DNA of 64,000 nt from Streptomyces sp. CC0208 (GCF_003443735.1 NZ_CP031969.1:8928001-8992000), one strand, 5' to 3'. Positions 1 through 10,375 are shown, counted from the first letter of the stretch. Notes: generated by a model from the letters alone, not told the origin. Made by a program: numbers and translations.

Positions 1-2547
1 GCCGACCGTGCCTTCGCCCTCACCGCCGGCGACGGCACCGCCGTCCCCGTCCAGTCCTGGCCCACCGCCTACTGGCCCGACGGCAGCCTGAAGTGGACCG
101 CTCACGCGGTCGGCGCCACCACCAGGACCGCCGAGACCTACACCCTGGCCCCGGGCACGCCCGCGAAAGCGGACACCGCGCTCACCGTGGACACCAAGGG
201 AGGCACGATCGACGTCGACACCGGCGTCATCCAGGTCAGCATCGCCAAGGCCGGCGCACACGACGTCGTACGCACCATCAAGCGCGGCAGCACCGAGATC
301 GCGCGCAAGGCCGAACTGGTCGTCCTGCGCCAACCCGAGATCGACGACGACTACGACGGCAGTGGCTCCAGCACCCGGTGGGAACGCTTCACCGGCCGCG
401 TCAGCTCCGTCACCGTCGAGCAGTCCGGCCCGGTGCGCGCCGTCATCCGCCTGGAGGGCAGACACGAGCGCGGCAGCCGTTCCTGGCTGCCCTTCGTCAT
501 CCGGCTCTACCTCTACGCCGGGTCCGAGGCCATCCGTGTCGTCCACACCCTCACCTACGACGGCACACAAGAGCCCGGCAAGGACGACGGCGACTTCATC
601 AAGGGCCTGGGCCTGCGCATCCGCGTCCCCCTCACCGACGAGCTCTACAACCGCCACGTCCGCCTCGCCGGCGCCGACGACGGATTCCTCACCGAAGCCG
701 TCCAGGGCGTCACCGGCCTGCGCCGCGACCCCGGTGCGGCCGTGCGCACCGCGCAGGTCAAGGGCGAAAAGCTGCCGGACATCTCCACCTGGGACACCCG
801 GGTCTCCTCCGCGCTGCAGTACGTCCCGGCCTGGGGCGACCACACCCTCGCCCAGCTCTCGGCCGACGGCTTCACGGTCCGCAAGCGGACCAAGGCCGGT
901 CACGGCTGGGTCCACACCACCGGCGGCACCCGGGCCCCCGGCTTCGGCTACGTCGGCGGGGTCAGCGGAGGACTCTCCTTCGGCCTGCGGGACTTCTGGC
1001 AGAAGCACCCCGCCCAGCTCGACATCAGAGACGCCGCCTCCGACGAGGCGACCGTCACCCTCTGGCTGTGGTCGCCCGAAGCCCAGCCGCTCGACCTGCG
1101 CTTCTACCACGACGGCCTCGGCCAGGACACCTACGAGGAGCAGACCGCAGGACTGGCCATCACCTACGAGGACTACGAGCCCGGGTTCGGCACCCCGTAC
1201 GGCATCGCCCGCACCTCTGAGCTCTACCTGTGGGCCAACTCCGCCACCCCCACAGCCGGCACCCTGGTCGCCCAGAAGGACGCGTTGACCACCCCGCCGC
1301 AGTTGGTCGCCGCCCCCGAGACCCTTCACAAGGCGGGCGTCTTCGCCGGGCTCTGGTCCCCCGTGGACCGCTCGACCCCCGCCAGGAAGACCATCGAGGA
1401 CCGCCTCGACCTGCTCTTCACCTACTACCGGGACCAGCGCGAACAGCGCCGCTGGTACGGCTTCCTGGACTACGGCGACGTCCAGCACACCTACGACCCC
1501 GACCGCCACACCTGGTGCTACGACGTGGGCGGCTACGCCTGGGACAACTCCGAGCTCTCCACCGACCTGTGGCTGTGGCTGGCCTATCTGCGCTCCGGAC
1601 GGGCCGACATCTTCCGCTTCGCCGAGGCCATGACCCGCCACACCGGCGAGGTCGACGTCTACCACATCGGCAAGTGGGCCGGTCTGGGCACCCGGCACGG
1701 CGTCCAGCACTTCGGCGACAGCGCCAAACAGGTCCGTATCTCCACCCCGGTCTACCGCCGCCTCTTCTACTACCTCACCGCCGACGAGCGCACCGGCGAC
1801 CTGATGCACGCCCAGGTGGACGCGGACGAGACGTTCCTGCGCCTCGACCCCCAGCGCAAGGTCCGCACCGACGGCTACGTCCCCGGGGACCGGCACGCCC
1901 TGTCCATCGGCTTCGGTACCGACTGGAGCGGGCTCGGCTGGGCCTGGTGGACCGAGTGGGAGCGGCGTGGCCCCCAGTGGCGTACGGCGAAGAAGAAGCT
2001 GTTGGCCAGCGCCTCGACCATCGCGGCCCAGCCCAACGGCTTCGTCCAGGGCAGCGGCCTGTACGACCTCGACACGGGCGCCTTCGCCCTCCAGAGCAAG
2101 CCCGTGATCGACGTCTCCCACCTCTCCGCGAGCTTCGGCCTGCCCGAGCTGGCCGCCGAACTGATCGACGCCGTCGACGAGAAGGACATCCCCGGCTTCC
2201 GGGCCGCCTGGCTGGACTACTGCCGTTACTTCAACGCCACCACGGCCGAGAAGACCGCCCGCTACGGCGCGGGCTTCAAGGTCAGCCTGGTCCAGGGGCA
2301 CTCCCGCCTGGACGCCTACGCGGCGAAACTGACCGGCGAGGAGGCGCTGGCCCAGCGGGCCTGGCGCAACTTCACGGCGAGCGACGGCTATCCGGACGCG
2401 AGCACCACATGGACGACCACGAAGGTCAACGGTCCCACCGTGCTCAACGCCGGGACCGACGCTCCCTGGATCAGCAGCAACTCCACGGCACTGTACGGTC
2501 TCGCGGCCATCCAGGACCTCGCCCTGGTCGGTGACGCACTGAGTTGA
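1..2547 (+). CDS. Exo-rhamnogalacturonan lyase-like (PcRGLX/YetA-type) protein, 5' end outside window
   Basis: The frame is open from base 1, so the start lies upstream; 848 codons are visible before the TGA at 2545-2547. The visible N-terminal part has the pattern SWPTAYWPDGSLKWTAHA typical of the RIFT-barrel domain of PcRGLX/YetA-like proteins. A beta-sandwich stretch and a C-terminal alpha/alpha-toroid-like half follow, rich in aromatic residues (for example WYGFLDYGDVQHTYD and WDNSELSTDLWLWLAYLRSG). Family members are usually secreted polysaccharide lyases or related sugar-acid enzymes acting on pectic rhamnogalacturonan; any signal peptide would lie outside the window. The gene ends before a strong hairpin at 2551-2579. 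Family assignment is from remembered sequence pattern, and exact substrate is unknown. Confidence 0.75.
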   Translation, partial: ADRAFALTAGDGTAVPVQSWPTAYWPDGSLKWTAHAVGATTRTAETYTLAPGTPAKADTALTVDTKGGTIDVDTGVIQVSIAKAGAHDVVRTIKRGSTEIARKAELVVLRQPEIDDDYDGSGSSTRWERFTGRVSSVTVEQSGPVRAVIRLEGRHERGSRSWLPFVIRLYLYAGSEAIRVVHTLTYDGTQEPGKDDGDFIKGLGLRIRVPLTDELYNRHVRLAGADDGFLTEAVQGVTGLRRDPGAAVRTAQVKGEKLPDISTWDTRVSSALQYVPAWGDHTLAQLSADGFTVRKRTKAGHGWVHTTGGTRAPGFGYVGGVSGGLSFGLRDFWQKHPAQLDIRDAASDEATVTLWLWSPEAQPLDLRFYHDGLGQDTYEEQTAGLAITYEDYEPGFGTPYGIARTSELYLWANSATPTAGTLVAQKDALTTPPQLVAAPETLHKAGVFAGLWSPVDRSTPARKTIEDRLDLLFTYYRDQREQRRWYGFLDYGDVQHTYDPDRHTWCYDVGGYAWDNSELSTDLWLWLAYLRSGRADIFRFAEAMTRHTGEVDVYHIGKWAGLGTRHGVQHFGDSAKQVRISTPVYRRLFYYLTADERTGDLMHAQVDADETFLRLDPQRKVRTDGYVPGDRHALSIGFGTDWSGLGWAWWTEWERRGPQWRTAKKKLLASASTIAAQPNGFVQGSGLYDLDTGAFALQSKPVIDVSHLSASFGLPELAAELIDAVDEKDIPGFRAAWLDYCRYFNATTAEKTARYGAGFKVSLVQGHSRLDAYAAKLTGEEALAQRAWRNFTASDGYPDASTTWTTTKVNGPTVLNAGTDAPWISSNSTALYGLAAIQDLALVGDALS

Positions 2548-2550
2548 GCC

Positions 2551-2579
2551 CAGGCCCGCGCCTGAGCGGTGCGGGCCTG
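2551..2579 (+). terminator. Perfect 9-bp GC-rich hairpin after the lyase gene
   Basis: CAGGCCCGC (2551-2559) and GCGGGCCTG (2571-2579) form a perfect 9-bp stem with an 11-nt loop, four bases after the stop codon of the lyase gene. There is no T-run, which is usual for streptomycete terminators. Probable transcription terminator. Confidence 0.55.
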
Positions 2580-2635
2580 CGCGCTGCACAGAAGTTCATG
2601 CCTGCCCGTTCGGTGCAGCGCCTCTTGGAGGGGCT

Positions 2636-2830
2636 GTGCGCGACCTCGGCCCGGAGGGCGCCCGACGCGGGATCGCTTACCCCGCGTTCGTCGTGGACGT
2701 GTTCTCCCGGGCGATCGCGGGCCGGCCCGCTGCGACCAGTCAGCGGGCCAAGCTCGTCCTCGACGCCTTGACATGGCCCTGTGGCGTCGCGACCGGGGCG
2801 GAACTCCCGCTCGGTCAGGGGAGGAAGCGT
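2636..2830 (+). pseudogene. IS3-family transposase integrase-core remnant, frameshifted
   Basis: Frame 2 reads FVVDVFSRAIAGRPAATSQR followed by AKLVLDAL, which matches the start of the DDE integrase core of IS3-family OrfB proteins (usually FVIDVFSRRIVGW...). At about 2770 one base is missing (GCCTTGACATG where GCCTTGGACATG is expected). The match then continues in frame 1 as DMALWRRDRGGTP. Only about 65 residues of a roughly 280-residue protein survive and no terminal repeats are visible. It is a decayed insertion at the left border of the phosphinate cluster. Confidence 0.7.
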
Positions 2831-3517
2831 TTCTCTGTGTTGCCCCTCTCACCGGGAGGTGTGCTTCTGACACGGCCAACAGGCCGGGCAGCTTCCAGGT
2901 CGTTACGGGGCTCTGGGGAGCGCGGTCTCCCTGCCGATACCGGAGGACGCACGCGTCCGATCAGAGAACTCGGTGCCAACTGAGCTCACCATGCCACGTG
3001 GAGCGGAAGGTCCACGACAGCTTGCGCCGGGCCCTGTGGCTCGTTCAGGGGCCGCGCGGGCGCTGCTGGAACTCCTGCCGGTACAGCGAAAGGTCTTCTG
3101 CGTAGGCTGCCGCCAGGCCTGTCCTGGAGGGGGAGTGTGCACGGTCGGTCATTTCTCCATTACGACGGTGGGCCTGGCGGGCCATGGCGGACGGTGCCGT
3201 TTCCTGCCTGGGGCAGCGCCGCCCTGTCCGGCGCTGCTGTCGTGACTTCGGCTCCTGAAGCACCGCCCGCGCCGAGGGCCGGGCGTGTCCGACCGTCGGC
3301 GGACGACAAGAGCGCCGGTCAAGCCATCCGAGGGCGCGCGTGCCGCGCGTCTGAGCGGCCGGTCATGGCGTGTTATGTACGTGCAGGAGAAAGGTCGGCC
3401 GCCAGGGTGCCTATCGCCGAATATCGGATTCCGGATTTGCACAACCTTTACCCCGAGTTAGGGCAACCTTCCTTTGCGTGCTGTTGACCGTCCCGACCTT
3501 GCCTGTTCGCCTGTCGG
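2831..3517. other. Non-coding or decayed stretch, no supported gene
   Basis: Several overlapping short open frames occur on both strands but none has a convincing ribosome site, coding-like composition or recognisable domain. Together with the IS3 remnant just upstream I read this as a degraded insertion zone between the lyase gene and the LysR gene. The segment TTAGGGCAACCTTCC at about 3459-3473 only weakly resembles an iron box. Confidence 0.4.
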
Positions 3518-3519
3518 GT

Positions 3520-3534
3520 ATATACGGTGTATAC
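3520..3534. promoter_or_regulatory. 15-bp palindromic operator, LysR promoter copy
   Basis: The sequence ATATACGGTGTATAC fits GTATAC-N3-GTATAC at 11 of 12 specified positions. It ends 30 bp before the LysR start codon. The same palindrome occurs before the ABC exporter (4549-4563) and before the TetR gene (28878-28892). Likely an operator of the cluster's TetR-family repressor; the regulator assignment is inference. Confidence 0.6.
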
Positions 3535-3564
3535 AGCGTCTGGCGATTTCGCGGGGGGAAACGC

Positions 3565-4485
3565 ATGGATCTGCGGCGGCTGCGTTATTTTCTTGCGGTG
3601 GCGGAGGATTTGCATTTCGGCCATGCCGCCGAGCGGCTGGGAATCACTCAGCCGGCACTGAGTCAGCAAGTCAGCAAGCTGGAGATGGAATTAGGCGCCA
3701 CTTTGATCGAACGCACCAGTCGAACGGTCTCGCTCACCGAGGCCGGACGTGACGTGCTGGGGCCCTTGCGGCGCTGCGTGGCCGCCTACGAAGAGGCGCG
3801 TGTGGTCGCGCGAAGGGCCCCGTCGAGCGGCGGCGGGGTCCTTCGCATCGGGTTCCCGCGTGGCGAGTCGAGCACCGTGCTGACGCCGTTCCTGCGCCGG
3901 ATCGCCCACGGCGCCCCTGGCATCCGCATGGAACTCACCGACGTGCCCTGCGAGAGGCAGGCGGTGGCCGTCCGGGAGGGCGAGCTGGACGTCGGCTTCA
4001 TGCATCTGCCGATTCTCGAACCGAATCTGACCCCGCTGGTGATCCGGCGGGACCGGCTGGTGGTGGTCATGCCGGGCAACCATCCGTGCGCCAAGGACCG
4101 CTTCGTCGACATCCGGAGTCTGGAAGAGGAGCCCTTCATCGGGGTCCGCCTGCGCTGCCCCGCCTACACCGACGCCCTGGGGACCCTGGCGCGACACGGC
4201 GGCTTCCGGCCGCGTATAGAGATCGAGACGAACGGGATCGAGGCCACGGTCTCGATGGTGGCGGACCGTCTGGGCGTGGCGATCGTGCCCGGCGCCGGCG
4301 TGCAGAGACATCCCGGCGTGGCCATACGCGACATCTCCCCGGCGCCTCACCGCCTGGACCTGGCGTTCGTGCTGCACCAGGACCAGCGCTCGCCGGTTCT
4401 GCGCACGATGCGCAGAGTCGTGCAGGAAGCTTCCAGGGAAAAAGCCCTGGCACGGGACGGGGTGCGCGAGGAACGCGCCGTCTGA
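3565..4485 (+). CDS. LysR-family transcriptional regulator, TTA-containing (probable pathway regulator)
   Basis: Predicted 306-aa LysR-type regulator. The start ATG at 3565 is preceded by GGGGGGAA, a good ribosome site. Residues 1-60 form the winged helix-turn-helix (LRRLRYFLAVAEDLHFGHAA, then ITQPALSQQVSKLE), and the rest is a periplasmic-binding-protein-like effector domain. Codon 43 (3691-3693) is TTA, rare in streptomycetes and decoded by the bldA tRNA, so translation may be tied to development. The first 60 codons also use more A/T-ending codons than neighbours. It lies at the left end of the phosphinate cluster, just upstream of the ABC exporter, and carries the shared 15-bp operator in its promoter. 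The effector is unknown; a phosphonate or pathway intermediate is possible. Confidence 0.85.
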   Translation: MDLRRLRYFLAVAEDLHFGHAAERLGITQPALSQQVSKLEMELGATLIERTSRTVSLTEAGRDVLGPLRRCVAAYEEARVVARRAPSSGGGVLRIGFPRGESSTVLTPFLRRIAHGAPGIRMELTDVPCERQAVAVREGELDVGFMHLPILEPNLTPLVIRRDRLVVVMPGNHPCAKDRFVDIRSLEEEPFIGVRLRCPAYTDALGTLARHGGFRPRIEIETNGIEATVSMVADRLGVAIVPGAGVQRHPGVAIRDISPAPHRLDLAFVLHQDQRSPVLRTMRRVVQEASREKALARDGVREERAV

Positions 4486-4548
4486 AAGAAGTGCCGCGCG
4501 GCTGTCGGTTTTGCATCCGACGGTTGCGCGGCTATTATTCGACCTCAG

Positions 4549-4563
4549 GTATACAAGGTATAC
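4549..4563. promoter_or_regulatory. 15-bp palindromic operator, ABC exporter copy
   Basis: GTATACAAGGTATAC is a perfect GTATAC-N3-GTATAC palindrome (12 of 12 specified positions). It ends 8 bp before the GTG start of the ABC ATPase, where bound protein would block transcription of a leaderless or short-leader mRNA. This is the best of the three copies in the window. Confidence 0.65.
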
Positions 4564-4571
4564 TCTAATCC

Positions 4572-5564
4572 GTGGAGCACAGCGTGTTAGACGTCCAGGA
4601 TCTGCACAAGAGGTGGGGGGTCGTCCATGCCCTTGCCGGCTTCGACCTCGCCGTGGCGTCGGGGGAGATCTGCGGTCTCATGGGACACAACGGCGCCGGC
4701 AAGACCACGTTCGCCAGGGTGTGCGCCGGACTGGAGCGCCCCGACCGCGGGCGGGTGGTGATCGACGGCATCGACCTGGCCACCGCACCCGGCCGGGCGC
4801 GGGCACGCGTGGGGCTGGCACCCCAGGAGATCGCGCTCTACCCGACGGTGACACTGCGCCGGAACCTGGAGTTCCACGGAGGCTTGGCGGGCCTGCGCGG
4901 CAAGGCCCTGCGCAACGCCGTCGAGGAGATCACCACGGCCGTGGAGTTGAGCGGACAACTGGACCAGATCGTCGAGCACCTCTCCGGCGGGCAGCAGCGT
5001 CGGGCCCAGGCCGCGACCGCCCTGCTGCACCGGCCCGCCGTCATGCTGCTCGACGAGCCCACGGTCGGCGCCGACCCGGTGACCCGGCAGGCGCTGCTGG
5101 CCCTCGTCCGGGCCCGCGCCGACGAAGGGGCGGCGGTCGTCTACACCACCCATTACCTGCCGGAACTCGAGGACCTCGACGCCACGCTCGCGGTCGCGGA
5201 GGCGGGCCGGGTGCTGGCACGCGGCGGCCGCCGCGAGCTCCTGGCCGGGCTGCCGGGGCGGATCGGCATCGCGTTCGCCGGGCGGGCCCCGGACCGACTG
5301 GCCGAGCGCGCGGACGAGACGACGGCGGACGGCGGACTCTGGTTCACCGCCGCCCGTCCCGCCGAGACACTGGCCCGGCTGCTGGGCGAGCTGGGCGCGG
5401 AGGCCGACCGGGTGCGGACCGTGCAAATCAGCGAGCCGACGCTTGACGACCTGTACCAACACCTGCTGGGTGCCGGGCGCACGGCCGATCTGCCGGACCG
5501 CTCAGGCGCCGAGCTTCGCGACGACCCGTCCCCCGAGGAGGCGACCCACAGCCATGGCCACTGA
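4572..5564 (+). CDS. ABC transporter ATP-binding protein (drug-exporter type)
   Basis: 330-aa nucleotide-binding subunit. Walker A GHNGAGKT is at residues 38-45, the ABC signature LSGGQ at 137-141 and Walker B MLLDEP at 158-163. The C-terminal extension resembles the DrrA-type exporters of antibiotic clusters. The GTG start at 4572 was chosen because homology begins at once (VLDVQDLHKRWG). No ribosome site is clear, so translation may be leaderless. It overlaps the permease gene by 11 nt, indicating translational coupling. Likely exports the cluster product or gives self-resistance, under the 15-bp operator directly upstream; the substrate is inferred from context only. Confidence 0.85.
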   Translation: MEHSVLDVQDLHKRWGVVHALAGFDLAVASGEICGLMGHNGAGKTTFARVCAGLERPDRGRVVIDGIDLATAPGRARARVGLAPQEIALYPTVTLRRNLEFHGGLAGLRGKALRNAVEEITTAVELSGQLDQIVEHLSGGQQRRAQAATALLHRPAVMLLDEPTVGADPVTRQALLALVRARADEGAAVVYTTHYLPELEDLDATLAVAEAGRVLARGGRRELLAGLPGRIGIAFAGRAPDRLAERADETTADGGLWFTAARPAETLARLLGELGAEADRVRTVQISEPTLDDLYQHLLGAGRTADLPDRSGAELRDDPSPEEATHSHGH

Positions 5565-6339
5565 GAGCGCTTCGCCGACCACGGTGCCTCGGTGGGCGGC
5601 AGCACCGCGCCGCACCGCCGTCATCGCCCGCCACACCGGGATACTGCTGCTGCGTGAGCCGGGCACGGTCATCGCCTACGCGGTCATGTCGATCCTGCTG
5701 ATGATCGTGCTGCGGCCGGTCTATCAGCGCCTCGGCAGTCCGGACGGCCCGGCCATCAACCAGCAGGCCGCCGGCCTGGCCGTGATGTTCACCCTGCTCG
5801 CGCTCGACATGGCGGGACAGACCCTGCTGTCCGAGCGCACCTGGCGGACCTGGGACCGGCTGCGCACCAGCCCCGCCGGACCGGCCGCCGTACTGCTCGG
5901 CAAGGTGCTGCCCCTGACCGTGGTCTTCGCCCTCCAGCAGGCCGTGACCTTCGGGTTCGCTGCCGCCGCCTTCGGGTTCGATGTGGCCGCCGGTTCCTGG
6001 CGGCTGGCCGTCATGGTGCTGGCCTGGGCACTGTGCGTGTCCTGCTGCGGCCTGGCGCTCGGCGCGTGGGTACGAACGCAGGGACAGCTCGCCGCCGTCT
6101 CCGACATCGGGGCGCTGACCGTCACCTGCCTGAGCGGATGCCTGGTCCCGCTGTTCGTGCTGCCGCACTGGGTGAGCGATGTGGCCAAGTTCAGCCCCGG
6201 CTACTGGGCCTCGCGAGGCTTCCAGGCCGCGGTGACCGGCGACCACGCCGTCTACGACAAGGCGCTGACCATCACCCTCACCGTCAGCCTGCTAGTCCTG
6301 GCCATTGCCGCGATCCGCGCCCCTCGGGCGGTCCGCTGA
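5554..6339 (+). CDS. ABC-2 type transporter permease
   Basis: 261-aa integral membrane protein with about six hydrophobic segments (for example VIAYAVMSILLMIVL near the N terminus and a C-terminal VSLLVLAIAAI). This is typical of ABC-2 permeases paired with DrrA-like ATPases. The ATG at 5554 lies inside the end of the ATPase gene, with GAGGAG 12 nt upstream; the open frame extends further back but only as a shadow of the ATPase. With the ATPase it forms an exporter, probably as a dimer of each subunit. The gene converges with the leftward biosynthetic operon. Confidence 0.85.
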   Translation: MATESASPTTVPRWAAAPRRTAVIARHTGILLLREPGTVIAYAVMSILLMIVLRPVYQRLGSPDGPAINQQAAGLAVMFTLLALDMAGQTLLSERTWRTWDRLRTSPAGPAAVLLGKVLPLTVVFALQQAVTFGFAAAAFGFDVAAGSWRLAVMVLAWALCVSCCGLALGAWVRTQGQLAAVSDIGALTVTCLSGCLVPLFVLPHWVSDVAKFSPGYWASRGFQAAVTGDHAVYDKALTITLTVSLLVLAIAAIRAPRAVR

Positions 6340-6500
6340 GGCGGCGGCCGGGTCCCCAAGCGGTCCGCTGAGGCGGCCGGCGCTGGTCCGGGCGGTCTGC
6401 GTGGTGCCCTGGAGTCGCCGGTCCAGGCCCAACTGGGTTCGCTGAGGTGTGGACCGGCGGCCAGCTGAGGCACGGACCAGGAGAGCCGGCCGCTGAGGCA
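6330..6500. repeat. Degenerate CGCTGAGGC repeats between convergent operons
   Basis: The gap between the permease stop and the convergent PtxD-like gene holds at least five imperfect copies of CGCTGAGG followed by a GC-rich word. They lie near 6334, 6366, 6440, 6463 and 6490, and several are preceded by GGTC or GGCC. Spacing is irregular (about 23-75 bp). It has no coding potential I trust. It may act as a bidirectional terminator region or be replication-slippage debris. Confidence 0.45.
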
Positions 6501-6543
6501 TGGGCCAGGAGACCCGGCCGCGGAGCCGCGGTCACCGCCGGGC

Positions 6544-7662
6544 TCACTCACGCAGCAGCCCGGCGGTGACCTCGTGATCCGGGACCCGGCCGCTGAGCGC
6601 CTGTTCGACCTGGTGGGCCGCAGCGATCTCCATGTCCCGCCGGATCACGTCGACGGCGGAGCCCAGATGCGGCGTCAGCAGCGTCCGGGGATGTGTGAGC
6701 AGCCGCCGGGGCACCTCGCGCAGGTGCCCCGGCGCGGTCAGGTCCTCGCATCCGAAGACGTCCGCCGCGTAGCCGCCGAGCGGCCCGCAGTCCAGTGCCG
6801 CGGCCACTGCGTCCTCGTCGACGACCGAGCCGCGTCCGACGTTAACCAGCAGCTGCCCAGGCCGGGCGGCCGCGATCGCGTCGCTGCCGATCAGATGGCG
6901 GGTGTCCATGGCCAACGGCAGCAGCGACAGGACGACCTGACAGCGGCCCATCAGCTCCTCCAGCCCCGCGGCCCGGACTCCGAGCCGGCGCTCCTCGGAC
7001 GCGCCGAGCGGCTGTTTGTCGTAGTACAGCACCTCGGACGGCTCGAACCCGGACAGCCGTCGGGCCACCGCCCGCCCGAGCCGGCCCATGCCGACCACTC
7101 CGACCCGGGAGCGGTACAGGCCCGTGCCGTACAGCACCGGCCGCCAGCCGTCGTATCGGCCGGAGCGCATCAGCGCGTCGCCCTCGCGGATCCGCCGGCC
7201 CAGTGCGACGGCCAGCGTCACCGCCAGTTCGGCCGTCGGTGCGGTCAGCAGGTCCGGCAGCACCGTGAGCCACACACCGCGCCGGGCGCAGGCCTCGGCG
7301 TCGAAGTTGTCGTAACCCTTGACCACCGTGCTGATCACCCGCAGCCTCGGGCACTGCGCCAGGAAGTCGTCGTCGACCCGGTCGGCCATGCACATGATCA
7401 GCGCATCGGCGTCCGCCGCCAGCTCCAGGCACTGCCTGCGCCCCAGCACCTCCGTCTCGACCGGCACCACCGGGTCGCAGAACCGGCGCAGGTAGTCGAC
7501 GACCTCGGGATGGATCCAGTGCGTCACCACGACTCTGCGCCGGCGGGCTCCGCCTTCCTCGGGCGGCCGGTGGAACGCGGCCACCGAGACGCTTGGTCTG
7601 TGGGTGGTCCGGGACAGGGCGATCCGTTTGCCGCTGTTCGCTTGCCGGGGCCTGCCGTTCAC
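6544..7662 (-). CDS. PtxD-like D-2-hydroxyacid dehydrogenase (phosphite/phosphonate dehydrogenase-like)
   Basis: 372-aa NAD-dependent D-isomer-specific 2-hydroxyacid dehydrogenase. The Rossmann motif VGMGRLGRAVARR is followed by RGSVVDEDAV and TPHLGSA. Sequence from about residue 50 closely resembles phosphite dehydrogenase PtxD: KGYDNFDAEACARRGVWLT and PDLLTAPTAELAV correspond to PtxD KGFDNFD... and PDLLTVPTAELAI as I remember them. PtxD oxidises the P-H bond of phosphite. Here the substrate could be a P-H compound of this pathway, or a 2-keto/2-hydroxy phosphonate. The GTG start at 7662 gives a GTGA overlap with the PPTase stop and a GGGAGG site 10 nt upstream. Last gene of the leftward operon. 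Confidence 0.8.
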   Translation of the reverse strand: MNGRPRQANSGKRIALSRTTHRPSVSVAAFHRPPEEGGARRRRVVVTHWIHPEVVDYLRRFCDPVVPVETEVLGRRQCLELAADADALIMCMADRVDDDFLAQCPRLRVISTVVKGYDNFDAEACARRGVWLTVLPDLLTAPTAELAVTLAVALGRRIREGDALMRSGRYDGWRPVLYGTGLYRSRVGVVGMGRLGRAVARRLSGFEPSEVLYYDKQPLGASEERRLGVRAAGLEELMGRCQVVLSLLPLAMDTRHLIGSDAIAAARPGQLLVNVGRGSVVDEDAVAAALDCGPLGGYAADVFGCEDLTAPGHLREVPRRLLTHPRTLLTPHLGSAVDVIRRDMEIAAAHQVEQALSGRVPDHEVTAGLLRE

Positions 7663-8330
7663 CGCGGCGTCACCTCCCAAGCCGTCGCGAGGACGTAGTC
7701 GGCTGCATCGGGTCCGGGGACACGGCGGACGGCGACGGCCGACACGTCGGGCCCGGACATGACAAATCCGCCCGGCCGTGGCAGCAGTTCCACGGTCAGA
7801 TAGCGGTGCCTGGCACCGCCCCCGCGCGCTTTGTAGACGGCTTCCTTGGCGCAGAAGACGGAGGTCGTCCGGTAGGCGGCCTCGGCGGTGTCACGGGAAC
7901 CCGCGATCCACGCGCGTTCGGTTTCTGTGGCGAAGTGGCGCAGCCCGGCGGCCGGCACCCGCCCCTCGAGCTCCAGATCGACACCGACCGTGAGATCACC
8001 GGGAGCCGCGGCGCAGACCCCGTAACCGTCGCAGTGACTGATCGACCCGGCCACGCCGACCGGGAACACCGGCTGCCCGTTCGCCGCGCGCAGCACCGGC
8101 CCCGAGTGGCCCAGGAGAGCGAGGGCCAACCCGGCGGCGCGGCGGCCGATCAGGAAGTCCGTGCGCCGGGCGGCGGGGAGCCCCGCTGCCAGCCGGGTCT
8201 CGGCCGGATCCGCTTCGGGTACGGCGGTGCGCGGGCCCGCGGGGGCGTCCCGGCCGACGACACAGACCACGATCCCGCGGCCGGTCCGCAGCGTCATGGT
8301 CGCCTCCGGGGTGAGCCCGGTGGCGCTCAC
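7659..8330 (-). CDS. 4'-phosphopantetheinyl transferase (Sfp type)
   Basis: 223-aa PPTase that would convert apo acyl carrier protein to its holo form by adding phosphopantetheine from CoA. The visible motifs are the GSISHCDGYG box, the magnesium-binding VGVDLE, and FCAKEAVYKA, the WxxKEAxxK-like motif of Sfp/EntD enzymes. The GTG start at 8330 overlaps the ACP stop as GTGA, so the pair is translationally coupled. Its likely partner is the adjacent ACP. Presence of a dedicated PPTase supports carrier-bound chemistry in this cluster. Confidence 0.9.
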   Translation of the reverse strand: MSATGLTPEATMTLRTGRGIVVCVVGRDAPAGPRTAVPEADPAETRLAAGLPAARRTDFLIGRRAAGLALALLGHSGPVLRAANGQPVFPVGVAGSISHCDGYGVCAAAPGDLTVGVDLELEGRVPAAGLRHFATETERAWIAGSRDTAEAAYRTTSVFCAKEAVYKARGGGARHRYLTVELLPRPGGFVMSGPDVSAVAVRRVPGPDAADYVLATAWEVTPR

Positions 8331-8596
8331 CCGCCCGAGACTGCCGGCGTCTCCAGTGCCTTCTCCACGAGCACCGCGACGTCCCCGACGGTGCCGAGGC
8401 CGTACAGCTGCTCGTCGTCGAGTGTGATCGCGTACTGCGTCTCCAGCGCCGCGACGACGCGCAGCAGCTTGACGGAGTCCAGGCCCGCGAGTTCCGTCAG
8501 CGGGGTGTCGCCGGTGACCTTGCCGAGGGGCAGGAACAGCTCCGAGGCGAACGCCGCGCGCACGGTGTCGCCCACGGGGGGACGATTCTCATCCAC
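8327..8596 (-). CDS. Acyl carrier protein
   Basis: 89-aa discrete carrier protein. The phosphopantetheine attachment serine lies in ELAGLDSVKLLRVV, a clear DSxxLL-type motif. The GTG at 8596 was chosen because GGAGAG lies just upstream and the domain starts soon after; a longer frame opening at 8647 has no such site. It sits between a fatty-acyl-AMP-ligase-like gene and the PPTase, so it is probably loaded by the former and activated by the latter. The acyl-ACP would be a natural substrate for the alpha-oxoamine synthase at the head of the operon (inference). Confidence 0.9.
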   Translation of the reverse strand: MDENRPPVGDTVRAAFASELFLPLGKVTGDTPLTELAGLDSVKLLRVVAALETQYAITLDDEQLYGLGTVGDVAVLVEKALETPAVSGG

Positions 8597-8704
8597 GGTT
8601 CTCTCCGTAGTCTGGTGGTCGGGTGGTGTGTATGTCAGCCGGTGCATGTCGATCGGTGTGTGTCGTCCCGGGGCGGACCGTCATGCGGCCCCGGGGGAGG
8701 ACCG

Positions 8705-10375
<1,671 letters not shown>

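Noticed and set aside
93..1220. Arg/His/Pro-rich open frames overlapping the lyase and other large genes
   Set aside because: They are out-of-frame shadows typical of high-GC DNA, with no ribosome site and no domain; the in-frame gene explains the region.
3459..3473. Iron box (DmdR/IdeR site) upstream of LysR
   Set aside because: Only half of the consensus is present and no iron-related gene is adjacent.
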